This document shows, piece after piece, positions 15,739 through 22,605 of a stretch of 64,000 nucleotides of DNA (positions are counted from its first letter, which is position 1; each line of letters begins with the position of its first letter). The position numbers were made by a program, and so were the translations under genes. The notes under the pieces are model-generated. The model was given only the letters and a program-made list of their open reading frames with translations, had not been told where the DNA came from and made no database searches. This DNA comes from an uncultured Oscillospiraceae bacterium (GTDB taxonomy: Bacteria; Bacillota; Clostridia; Oscillospirales; Ruminococcaceae), in contig CAKSEE010000006.1 in NCBI GenBank assembly GCA_934446455.1, positions 1-64,000 of the forward strand, read 5' to 3'.

Positions 15739-16704
15739 ATGGATATGTCCACCGCAATGCAGCGCCGCTCTGATATGCAGGAGCTGGCGCGCCACGGGAG
15801 TGACGAATTCCCCATACAATATTATGTAAACCGACTTACGCCCGAGAGCGGCGAGGAAGTCCCGCTGCACTGGCACCCGCGCCCCGAGATATTCACGGTG
15901 CACCGCGGCACGGTGCGGGTGCGCGCGGGCAGCAGCGAACTTACGCTGAAAAGCGGCGAGGCGCTTTTCTTAAACTCAAACACGCTGCACAGCTACGCCT
16001 GCGGCGGCGCGGAGGTCTGCCTGTGCCCCGACATCGTGTTTTCCGAGGAGCTGATAGCGCCGCTTAACAGCGCGATAAACCGCTTTTACATCACGCCCGT
16101 GATAATGAACGAGAAGCTCCCCTATATCCACATGACCGAGCAGGTGAACTGGCAGGCGGAAGTGCTGTACCGCCTTGACGAGGTGTTCTCCCTGCTCAGC
16201 CGCTACGGCAAAACGGGCGTTTACGGCGAGCCGGAGCTTATCCACTTCCGCCACACGGGCATGAAGAGCGCCTGCTTTGAGATGGAGGTGCAGCGCTCGA
16301 TAAACGCCATCTGGCAGAGCGTTTTCACGCATATGGAGGAGTGCGAGATAGCCTCTGTAATAAAGAACGAGCACGCGCTCCAGATTCGTATGCAGAAAAT
16401 GCTCGCGTTCATCAACGAGAGCTACTCGAAGGACATAACCCTCAGCAGCATTGCGGGCGCTGCAAGCATAAGCAAAAGCGAAGCGTCGCGCTGCTTCCAG
16501 AGCTACCTCGGCACCTCGCCCGTAAACTACCTGCTCAACTTTCGCATACAAAAGGCAATGCAGCTACTGCGCTCCACCGAAATGACCGTAGAAGCCGTCA
16601 GCATGGAATGCTGCTTCGGCAGCTCAGCCTACTTCTGCAAGCTCTTCCGCTCCCGCACGGGCATGACCCCGCGCCAATACCGCTCCAGCGGTCAGGTGCC
16701 CTGA
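15739..16704 (+). CDS. AraC-family transcriptional regulator with N-terminal cupin
   Basis: A 321-residue regulator. The N-terminal half is a cupin sugar-sensing domain (PLHWHPRPEIFTVHRGTVRV, GEALFLNSNTLHSYA), followed by a helical linker. The C-terminal ~100 residues hold two helix-turn-helix motifs of the AraC type (DITLSSIAGAASISKSEASR and VEAVSMECCFGSSAYFCKLF, RTGMTPRQYR). AAGGAG lies 10 bases before the ATG. It is divergent from the two sugar-binding lipoproteins and probably controls them or the nearby glycoside hydrolases. The last codons (SGQVP and the stop) lie inside a 71-bp dispersed repeat, so the C-terminus was probably reset by repeat insertion. Confidence 0.92.
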   Translation: MDMSTAMQRRSDMQELARHGSDEFPIQYYVNRLTPESGEEVPLHWHPRPEIFTVHRGTVRVRAGSSELTLKSGEALFLNSNTLHSYACGGAEVCLCPDIVFSEELIAPLNSAINRFYITPVIMNEKLPYIHMTEQVNWQAEVLYRLDEVFSLLSRYGKTGVYGEPELIHFRHTGMKSACFEMEVQRSINAIWQSVFTHMEECEIASVIKNEHALQIRMQKMLAFINESYSKDITLSSIAGAASISKSEASRCFQSYLGTSPVNYLLNFRIQKAMQLLRSTEMTVEAVSMECCFGSSAYFCKLFRSRTGMTPRQYRSSGQVP

Positions 16705-16846
16705 CAGGCGGTTCCGGCTGAACGGGCACGTTGGCGTGCGCTGTCACACGCGGGAAGTGCGCCTGCCTGCGCGGTCGGTCAGGTGCCCTGACAGGCGGTT
16801 CCGGCTGAACGGGCACATTGGCATGCGCTGTCACACGCGGGAAGTG
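16689..16846 (+). repeat. Dispersed 71-bp repeat, locus B (two units, period 87 bp)
   Basis: Units at 16689-16759 and 16776-16846 are identical at 69 of 71 bases. Each contains GTGCCC...GGGCAC able to form a hairpin and GGCGGTTCCGGCTGAACGGG. Locus A at 7132-7259 carries diverged copies in the opposite orientation. In both loci the repeat starts at or just after the stop codon of the preceding gene and is read in the same direction as that gene. Confidence 0.8.
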
Positions 16847-17062
16847 TGGCGCGCTTTTATCCGACAGCGCATCGGCGGGCGGCGTGATGTGCTTTCTATA
16901 AAATATTATAACACCCGTACAGGGGATTTTCAAGCGATAATTCGCGCAGCAAATGCAGCAAATTGTGCAGTCGTAGCACAACATGGCTGTTACGGCTATA
17001 CGAGCCGCGACAGCGGCGGTGGGCGCACTCGACCGCCCATCGGACTTCCGACTAAAAACCCC
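16847..17062. other. Rest of the araC-fabV intergenic region
   Basis: It begins with a 17-bp tail (16851-16867) shared with locus A, then a leftward promoter, then CG-rich sequence without a recognisable gene. No terminator for the regulator gene is evident unless the repeat hairpins serve as one. Confidence 0.5.
16905..16933 (-). promoter_or_regulatory. Leftward promoter reading through repeat locus B
   Basis: Leftward TTTCAA (16933-16928), 17 bases, TATAAT (16910-16905) with an extended TGT. No gene with a ribosome binding site follows, so the product would be a non-coding RNA from the repeats, antisense to the 3' end of the AraC gene. Confidence 0.5.
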
Positions 17063-17091
17063 TTGTAATGTGCGGGAAAATGTGGTATAAT
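17063..17091 (+). promoter_or_regulatory. Promoter of fabV
   Basis: TTGTAA (17063-17068), 17 bases, TATAAT (17086-17091), in the extended -10 context TGTGGTATAAT that recurs in this window. Confidence 0.85.
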
Positions 17092-17139
17092 ATATAGTGT
17101 GCGCATATTCGCGAAATATCCCACAGGAGGAACAATATA

Positions 17140-18297
17140 ATGATAGTTAAGCCAAAGGTAAGAGGGTTTATCTGTACGACCGCGCACCCCGTCGGGTGCG
17201 ACGCCGAGGTCAGGTCGCAGATAGACTACGTTAAGGCGCAGCCGCGCGTGAACGGCGCGAAAAAGGTGCTGGTTATAGGCGCTTCTATGGGCTACGGGCT
17301 GTCCTCGCGCATTTCTGCGGCGTTCGGCTGCGGCGCGGCGACGCTCGGGGTTATTTTCGACCGCCCCGCAAGCGGAAACCGCACCGCCACAAGCGGGTGG
17401 TATAACACAAAGGCGTTTGAGAAATACGCCGCCGCAGACGGGCTTTATGCAAAGACCGTGAACGGCGACGCGTATTCCGACGAGTGCAAGAAGCAGGTGA
17501 TCGACCTTATCAAGTCCGACCTCGGCAAGGTGGATATGGTGATATATTCCCTTGCAGCGCCGCGCCGCGCAGCAGGCGACACGGTGTATCAGAGCGTGCT
17601 GAAAACGACGGGCGCGCCCTACACCAACAAAACCATTGACCTTAAGACCAACACCATTACCGAAATCACGATTCCCCCAGCTACCGACGAGGAGATCGCC
17701 GCTACAGTAAAGGTTATGGGCGGCGAGGACTGGGAGGCGTGGCTCGACGCGCTGACCGCCGCGGACGCAATTGAGGACGGCGCTGTAACGCTCGCTTATT
17801 CCTACATCGGACCTGAGATCACGCACCCGATGTATTTCGAGGGCTCTATCGGCATGGCGAAGGCGCACCTCTACCGCACCGCAAAGGCTATCACGGAAAA
17901 GTACGCGGCGCGCAATATCCGCGCGTACATCTCCGTAAACAAGGCGCTTGTAACGCAGTCGAGCGCCGCTATCCCGATCGTTCCGCTCTATATCTCCATT
18001 CTTTTCAAGGTGATGAAGGCGCACGGCTGCCACGAGGGCTGCATTGAGCAGATGTACCGTCTGTTCGCGCAGAAGCTTTTCGGGGGCGCGGTTCTCACCG
18101 ACTGCGAGGGCATGATACGCCTTGACGACCTTGAAATGCAACCCGAAATTCAGGACGAGGTAACGGAGCTCTGGAACAGAATTTCGCAGGAGAACCTCGC
18201 GGAATGCACCGACCTTGACGGCTACTGGAAGGACTTCTACGCGCTCTTCGGCTTTGGCATTGACGGCGTTGACTACGACGCGGACGTTGAAGTCTGA
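17140..18297 (+). CDS. fabV: Trans-2-enoyl-CoA/ACP reductase, FabV/Ter family
   Basis: It reduces the trans-2 double bond of enoyl-ACP or enoyl-CoA with NAD(P)H, either in fatty acid synthesis or in butyrate-type fermentation. The 385 residues are near the family's ~400. Visible features are the nucleotide-binding motif GASMGYG (47-53), the adjacent SRISAAFGCGAATLGVIFDR, and the family's Tyr-x8-Lys catalytic pair Y232 and K241 (YFEGSIGMAK). AGGAGG lies nine bases before the ATG. It is a single gene with its own promoter and a downstream hairpin. FabV is insensitive to triclosan in other bacteria; whether this one serves synthesis or fermentation is not decided by sequence. Confidence 0.94.
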   Translation: MIVKPKVRGFICTTAHPVGCDAEVRSQIDYVKAQPRVNGAKKVLVIGASMGYGLSSRISAAFGCGAATLGVIFDRPASGNRTATSGWYNTKAFEKYAAADGLYAKTVNGDAYSDECKKQVIDLIKSDLGKVDMVIYSLAAPRRAAGDTVYQSVLKTTGAPYTNKTIDLKTNTITEITIPPATDEEIAATVKVMGGEDWEAWLDALTAADAIEDGAVTLAYSYIGPEITHPMYFEGSIGMAKAHLYRTAKAITEKYAARNIRAYISVNKALVTQSSAAIPIVPLYISILFKVMKAHGCHEGCIEQMYRLFAQKLFGGAVLTDCEGMIRLDDLEMQPEIQDEVTELWNRISQENLAECTDLDGYWKDFYALFGFGIDGVDYDADVEV

Positions 18298-18337
18298 AGC
18301 GTGGTCCGAGCGAAAATCATCACAACAAAACAAAATA

Positions 18338-18362
18338 CCGCCCCCGTGATTTTCGGGGGCGG
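18338..18362 (-). terminator. Terminator between convergent fabV and pnp
   Basis: CCGCCCCCG (18338-18346), 7-base loop, CGGGGGCGG (18354-18362). The leftward reading is followed by TATTTTGTTTTG, so it best serves pnp; it may also stop fabV. Confidence 0.8.
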
Positions 18363-18381
18363 CTCCTGTTATTCGGTTTTA

Positions 18382-20511
18382 TCAGCCGTTGTTCTGAGCG
18401 GCTCTCTTCTTTGCCTCAATGTCTGCAAGTGCGTCCTTGCGGGAGAGGTTGATTCTGCCCTGGTTGTCTATCTCCATTACCTTGACGATTATCTCGTCGC
18501 CGATGGAAACGACGTCCTCGACCTTTTCAACGCGCCTGTTCTCAAGCTTGGAGATGTGCACCATACCGTCCTTGCCGGGCGCTATCTCAACAAACGCGCC
18601 GAACGGCATTATGCGTACTACCTTGCCCTTGTAGATAGCGCCTATCTCGGGCGGGTTTACGATGGTGGAAATCACCTGAACGCATGCCTTCGCCTTTTCC
18701 ATGTCAACGCCGCAGATGAATACGTTGCCCTCGTCGTCGATGTCGATCTTGACGTCGAAGTCGGCGCAGAGCTTCTGGATAACCTTTCCGCCCGTGCCGA
18801 TAACGTCACGGATCTTGTCCTGCGGAACCTTGGTGGTGAGCATCTTGGGCGCGTACTTGCCGACCTCTGCACGCGGCGCGGGGATAGCCTTGAGCATGAT
18901 CTCGTCAAGGATATAGTCGCGCGCCTTGTGGGTCTTTTCAAACGCGGTCTTTATTATCTCGGGCGTAAGACCGTCGATCTTAAGGTCCATCTGAATTGCG
19001 GTGATACCGTCGTGCGTACCCGCAACCTTGAAGTCCATGTCGCCGAAGAAGTCCTCAACGCCCTGGATATCTACCATTGTATCCCATCTGTCGCCCTCGG
19101 TGATAAGACCGCAGGAAATACCTGCAACGGGCTTCTTTATCGGAACGCCCGCGTCCATAAGCGCAAGCGTGGAGCCGCATACGGAACCCTGCGAGGTAGA
19201 GCCGTTGGAGGACAGGACCTCGGATACAAGGCGGATAGCGTAGGGGAACTCCTCAACGGAGGGGATAACGGGCAGAAGCGCTCTTTCAGCAAGCGCGCCG
19301 TGGCCTATCTCACGTCTGCCGGGGCCGCGCGACGCCTTTGTTTCGCCAACGGAGTAGGACGGGAAGTTGTAGTGGTGCATATAGCGCTTGCCCTCTTCCT
19401 CGTCAAGACCCTCGAGCTTCTGACTGTCGCTTACGGGACCGAGCGTGCAGATAGTCATTACCTGCGTCTGACCTCTCGTGAATATGCCCGAGCCATGAAC
19501 TCTGGGAAGCACTGCGACCTCTGCGGCAAGCGGACGGATCTCGTCCATCTTTCTGCCGTCAACGCGCTTGTTGTCGTCAAGCAGCCAGCGGCGTACAACA
19601 AACTTCTGCAGCTTGTATATAGCCTCGTCTATCATCGCTGTCTGATCGGGGTAAATCTCGTCAAACTTCGCGTGGATATCGTCAACAATGGGCTTTAAGC
19701 GCTCCTCGCGTATATTCTTGTCGTCGGTATCGAGCGCGTAGCGTATCCTCTCGATAGCGAACCCGGAGATAGCGTCGAACATATCGTGGTCTACCTCGCG
19801 GCTCTCAAACGCGAACTTGGGCTTGCCTATCTGCGCCTGAATGTCCTTTATGAACGGAATGAGGGACTTGGTTATCTCCTCATGACCTGCCATGATAGCC
19901 TTGAACATGGTGTCGTCGTCAACCTCGTTCGCGCCCGCCTCTATCATGACTACCTTCTTCTCGGAGGAAGCCACTGTAAGGTTAAGGTCGGAAGCCTTGC
20001 GCTGCTCAAGGTTCGGCATGAGAACTATCTCGCCGTCTACAAGGCCTACGCTTATGCCGCCTATAGGACCGTTCCACGGAATATCGGAAATGGATACCGC
20101 AATGGACGCGCCTATCATGCCCAGTATCTCGGGCGAGCAGTCAGGGTCAACCGCAAGCACGGTCATGGTTATCGCAACGTCGTTCCTCATGTCCTTGGGG
20201 AACAGCGGGCGCATGGGACGGTCTACCACGCGGGAGGTCAGTATCGCCTTTTCGGAGGGTCTGCCCTCTCTCTTAAGGAAGCCGCCGGGAATCTTGCCGA
20301 CGGAGTACAGCTTCTCCTCGTAGTCAACGGAAAGCGGGAAGAAATCCACGCCGTCGCGCGGCTTTGCCGAAGCGGTGACGTTTACCATTACAACCGTTTC
20401 GCCGTAGCGAACCCAGCACGAGCCGTTCGCAAGACCGCAAACCTTGCCCGTTTCTACGGAAAGCTCTCTGCCTGCGAACATGGTCTTGAATACTCTGTAG
20501 TTTTCAAACAT
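18382..20511 (-). CDS. pnp: Polyribonucleotide nucleotidyltransferase (PNPase)
   Basis: A phosphorolytic 3'-5' exoribonuclease in RNA turnover. The 709 residues match the standard length: two RNase PH domains (about 1-230 and 310-545) separated by an all-helical linker, then a KH domain (VPQDKIRDVIGTGGKVIQKL) and an S1 RNA-binding domain (YKGKVVRIMPFGAFVEIAPG). The second RNase PH core shows GSGIFTRGQTQVM and the DIQGVEDFFGDMDFKVAGT region. It follows rpsO on the same strand with a hairpin between them, the arrangement known in many bacteria, where partial readthrough sets pnp levels. The start is supported by AAGGA upstream. Confidence 0.98.
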   Translation of the reverse strand: MFENYRVFKTMFAGRELSVETGKVCGLANGSCWVRYGETVVMVNVTASAKPRDGVDFFPLSVDYEEKLYSVGKIPGGFLKREGRPSEKAILTSRVVDRPMRPLFPKDMRNDVAITMTVLAVDPDCSPEILGMIGASIAVSISDIPWNGPIGGISVGLVDGEIVLMPNLEQRKASDLNLTVASSEKKVVMIEAGANEVDDDTMFKAIMAGHEEITKSLIPFIKDIQAQIGKPKFAFESREVDHDMFDAISGFAIERIRYALDTDDKNIREERLKPIVDDIHAKFDEIYPDQTAMIDEAIYKLQKFVVRRWLLDDNKRVDGRKMDEIRPLAAEVAVLPRVHGSGIFTRGQTQVMTICTLGPVSDSQKLEGLDEEEGKRYMHHYNFPSYSVGETKASRGPGRREIGHGALAERALLPVIPSVEEFPYAIRLVSEVLSSNGSTSQGSVCGSTLALMDAGVPIKKPVAGISCGLITEGDRWDTMVDIQGVEDFFGDMDFKVAGTHDGITAIQMDLKIDGLTPEIIKTAFEKTHKARDYILDEIMLKAIPAPRAEVGKYAPKMLTTKVPQDKIRDVIGTGGKVIQKLCADFDVKIDIDDEGNVFICGVDMEKAKACVQVISTIVNPPEIGAIYKGKVVRIMPFGAFVEIAPGKDGMVHISKLENRRVEKVEDVVSIGDEIIVKVMEIDNQGRINLSRKDALADIEAKKRAAQNNG

Positions 20512-20646
20512 ATTTCATATTCCTTTCAATTCGTTCAAGGGTCACAGACAGTCTGCAATAAAGTCAGCCGCCGCTAAGCGGGAGCTCAGTTTAATGCGGA
20601 ACGCTGCGCCCTTGAATAGCCTTTGCTCTTTTGTCTTCAGCAGATA

Positions 20647-20687
20647 AAGAAAAGGGCAGCATACGTCAATTCTGCGCAATACTGCCC
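20647..20687 (-). terminator. rpsO-pnp intergenic terminator
   Basis: Read leftward: GGGCAGTAT (20687-20679) pairs with ATGCTGCCC (20662-20654), one G-U pair, then TTTTCTTT. A moderate terminator that could allow readthrough into pnp. Confidence 0.75.
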
Positions 20688-20702
20688 CTCTTTGTCAGCC
20701 GA

Positions 20703-20969
20703 TTACTTACGGATACCCAGCTTGGCAATGATTGCGCGGTAGCGTTCGATATCCTTCTTCTGCAGGTAGTTGAGAAGGTTTCTTCTGTGACCTACCATCT
20801 TGAGCAGGCCGCGTCTGGAGTGGTGATCCTTCTGGTGTACCTTGATGTGTTCGGTAAGCTCGTTGATCCTCTTGGTGAGAATAGCGATCTGTACCTCGGG
20901 CGAACCCGTGTCCTTTTCGTTCAGGCGGTTAGCCTCGATAACGGCGGTTTTCTCTTCTTTTCTAAGCAT
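20703..20969 (-). CDS. rpsO: 30S ribosomal protein S15
   Basis: An 88-residue helical protein, the standard length, that binds the 16S rRNA central domain early in small-subunit assembly. The conserved segments [37 protein letters not shown] and [13 protein letters not shown] are present. GAGGTG lies five bases before the ATG. A structured leader of about 115 bases and a strong promoter precede it, consistent with autogenous control as known for S15. Confidence 0.98.
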   Translation of the reverse strand: MLRKEEKTAVIEANRLNEKDTGSPEVQIAILTKRINELTEHIKVHQKDHHSRRGLLKMVGHRRNLLNYLQKKDIERYRAIIAKLGIRK

Positions 20970-21085
20970 TGTTACACCTCATTGAATTTTATTCCGCACT
21001 CATAGTGAAGGGACGTGGTGCTTCTCCGTTACGGAGCGGTATCCGCAGCCCATGAAGCGGTACTCTGTGCAAAAGCTGCACAACA
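20970..21085 (-). promoter_or_regulatory. Structured rpsO mRNA leader, candidate S15 autoregulatory site
   Basis: The transcript leader can form GTGCA/TGCAC, CCGC/GCGG and CTCCGTAACGGAG hairpins before the ribosome binding site. S15 represses its own translation in several phyla through unrelated leader folds; whether this one binds S15 is inference. The whole gap 20970-21316 otherwise holds only promoters. Confidence 0.4.
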
Positions 21086-21090
21086 AGGTT

Positions 21091-21119
21091 ATTATACCAC
21101 ATTAAAAACGTTTTGTAAA
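21091..21119 (-). promoter_or_regulatory. Promoter of rpsO-pnp
   Basis: Leftward TTTACA (21119-21114), 17 bases, TATAAT (21096-21091) in the context TGTGGTATAAT. Confidence 0.85.
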
Positions 21120-21233
21120 TAGGTTTTTTACGTTTTTACAAAAAAAATTTTACAATAACGCTTTTCGGGTATGCTGCGGCGTTCCGTCAACCTGCCCAAA
21201 ACGCGCGCTTGTTTATTTGTGAAATATTACCCT

Positions 21234-21261
21234 TTGTTTTATAAACATTTTGTGGTATAAT
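21234..21261 (+). promoter_or_regulatory. Promoter of carD
   Basis: TTGTTT (21234-21239), 16 bases, TATAAT (21256-21261), again in the context TGTGGTATAAT. Confidence 0.75.
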
Positions 21262-21316
21262 GTATATAGGGCTCTGCCGTATGTGGCGGGAGCCTTTGTG
21301 TGAAACGGAGGCAGAC

Positions 21317-21829
21317 ATGGATATCTCCATTGGCAAGTACGTGGTGTACCGCGCTGCGGAAATATGCCGCGTGACGGCACTTGAGCAGAAGAACCTTGAC
21401 GGCAGGAACACCCGCGAATACTGGGTGCTCTCTCCCGTGGGAGCAGGGCGCGCGACATACTACGTCCCCGCCGACTGCGCGCAGGACAAGCTGCGCGAGG
21501 TGCTCACGCGCGAACAGGTGCTGGAGCTTATAGACGGCATGGCAGGCTATGAAACGCCGGGCGGCGGCGCAACCGACCGCGAGAGAAAAGCGGCGCAGGA
21601 AGCCGTCCTCGCCGAGGGCGACCACGGCAAGGTAATGCGCATGACGCGCGCCCTGCACACCGAGCAGGAAAGGCGCCTCAGAAGCGGAAAGAAGCTCTCC
21701 GCCTCAGACGAAAAGGCAATGAAAGCCGCCGAGGCGCTCATCAGCCGCGAGTTCGGCTTTGTGCTCGGCATAGACGAATCCGAGGTCGCAGGGTTTATCC
21801 GCGACAGGCTCTCCCGCGCGGACGGCTGA
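21317..21829 (+). CDS. CarD/CdnL-family RNA polymerase-binding transcription factor
   Basis: A 170-residue protein with an N-terminal CarD/TRCF-type Tudor-like RNA polymerase interaction domain (MDISIGKYVVYRAAEICRV, YYVPAD) and a C-terminal helical DNA-contacting domain (RMTRALHTEQERRLRSGKKL, SASDEKAMKAAEALI). The family stabilises the promoter open complex at rRNA and other promoters. The start is set at 21317 because GGAGG lies five bases upstream and the family begins there; an in-frame ATG at 21260 would fall inside the -10 box. It has its own promoter and stands next to rpsO, divergently. Confidence 0.87.
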   Translation: MDISIGKYVVYRAAEICRVTALEQKNLDGRNTREYWVLSPVGAGRATYYVPADCAQDKLREVLTREQVLELIDGMAGYETPGGGATDRERKAAQEAVLAEGDHGKVMRMTRALHTEQERRLRSGKKLSASDEKAMKAAEALISREFGFVLGIDESEVAGFIRDRLSRADG

Positions 21830-21904
21830 GCGCGCGTTACCCCTCCCCCCTTCGCGCAGACATTTCCCGCATATTACGGCAGTAATTCTGCCATATATTT
21901 TGCA

Positions 21905-21933
21905 TTGCAGCTCACCGCCTTATCGTGTATAAT
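21905..21933 (+). promoter_or_regulatory. Promoter of the four-cysteine micro-gene
   Basis: TTGCAG (21905-21910, weak), 17 bases, TATAAT (21928-21933). The RNA would start near 21940 and fold at once into CCCC-GCAA-GGGG (21943-21954), a GNRA-capped 5' hairpin that could stabilise the message. Confidence 0.65.
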
Positions 21934-21977
21934 TAGACCATACCCCGCAAGGGGGAAACGCAAAGGAGGTGAACGGT

Positions 21978-22049
21978 ATGTGCAGCTTCTTCTCTTCTCT
22001 GTGCGAGTGGATAAAGTCTTGCGGAATCAACTTCCCGTTCTGCGGCTAA
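21978..22049 (+). CDS. 23-residue four-cysteine peptide, unknown function
   Basis: The frame encodes 23 residues: it begins MCSFFSSLCEW and ends INFPFCG, with cysteines at 2, 9, 15 and 22. AAAGGAGGTGA, a near-perfect anti-16S match, lies seven bases upstream, better than most ribosome sites in the window. A promoter with a 5' hairpin precedes it and a strong terminator follows 58 bases after the stop, so it is a complete single-gene transcript. The peptide is amphipathic with aromatic residues and no signal sequence. No modification enzyme or transporter gene is adjacent. It might be a metal-binding or membrane-active regulatory peptide, a sporulation micro-protein like its neighbour spoVM, or a leader peptide. 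The function is not recognised. Confidence 0.6.
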   Translation: MCSFFSSLCEWIKSCGINFPFCG

Positions 22050-22107
22050 TGCGTAGTTACGCGACATAATCTGTGCGCATTCGTGACATAAGTGCGCGTA
22101 CATCTGA

Positions 22108-22150
22108 CCGCCTGCGGCAGGGGGCTTCCCCGCTGCGGGCGGTGTTTTTT
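22108..22150 (+). terminator. Strong terminator after the four-cysteine micro-gene
   Basis: CCGCCTGCGGCAGGGG pairs with CCCCGCTGCGGGCGG around GCTT, and TGTTTTTT follows. Confidence 0.85.
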
Positions 22151-22238
22151 CTGCCCGAAAGCGTTTGTAACAAAATCCCGCCGCGCGAATAATATGTAGC
22201 AGTCCCAAAATGACAGCGGGTATTGCGGAGGTGATGTT

Positions 22239-22406
22239 ATGCGCGGACCGAAAAGGCGCGGGAAAGGCTGCACGACGGGCGTTCTGCTGGCGCTTGCGGC
22301 GTTCCTTGGCGCTGTTATGTGCATTTCGTTCTTCTCGGTAAAGGTGCTGCTCGTCACGGTCGCGGTGCTGCTTATCGTTCTGGGAATATTCCTGCTGAAG
22401 CTATAG
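22239..22406 (+). CDS. 55-residue two-helix membrane protein upstream of spoVM
   Basis: A basic N-terminus (MRGPKRRGKG) is followed by two hydrophobic helices (TTGVLLALAAFLGAVMCISF and VKVLLVTVAVLLIVLGIFLL), predicting a hairpin membrane protein. GGAGGTGA lies upstream at good distance. The spoVM ATG begins 15 bases after its stop, so the two are almost certainly co-transcribed. I do not recognise a named family. Because SpoVM marks the forespore surface, a role in spore envelope formation is an inference from location only. Confidence 0.65.
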   Translation: MRGPKRRGKGCTTGVLLALAAFLGAVMCISFFSVKVLLVTVAVLLIVLGIFLLKL

Positions 22407-22421
22407 CGAAAGGGGTACATA

Positions 22422-22511
22422 ATGAAAATTGTTGTTCTTAAAAGTCCGCGAATGTTTGCGGGTCTGCTGCGGCTGATGTTCGGCATAAAAAAGCAGCCTG
22501 CGGAGGAATAG
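22422..22511 (+). CDS. spoVM: Stage V sporulation protein M (SpoVM)
   Basis: The 29-residue frame begins MKIVVLKSPRMFAGLLRLMF and then GIKK. It follows B. subtilis SpoVM (26 residues, beginning MKFYTIKLPKFLGGIVRAML) closely: same start, a Ser/Leu-Pro at positions 8-9, one amphipathic helix and a basic tail. SpoVM lies flat on the positively curved forespore membrane and recruits SpoIVA to start coat assembly. AAAGGGG is six bases before the ATG. In Bacillus spoVM sits after thiN; here thiN is 26 kb away, so the gene has moved. A terminator follows 31 bases after the stop. Confidence 0.85.
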   Translation: MKIVVLKSPRMFAGLLRLMFGIKKQPAEE

Positions 22512-22542
22512 GCGCGCGTTTTTGAAGGCGCGCAGCACGAAC

Positions 22543-22580
22543 GGGCGCAGAGCCGTCAAAGCCCTGCGCCCGATTTTTTT
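22543..22580 (+). terminator. Terminator after spoVM
   Basis: GGGCGCAG (22543-22550), loop, CTGCGCCC (22564-22571), then seven T. Confidence 0.88.
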
Positions 22581-22605
22581 GTTGTATTGGTGCGCCGCAG
22601 CGCGT

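Noticed and set aside
5459..16704. Horizontally acquired island or mobile element
   Set aside because: No integrase, transposase, tRNA-end repeats or visible shift in base composition; the genes look native to a fibre-degrading Clostridium.
16598..16984. 128-residue leftward frame over repeat locus B
   Set aside because: It repeats one peptide because the DNA repeats; it overlaps the end of the AraC gene and lacks a ribosome site. A non-coding RNA is more likely.
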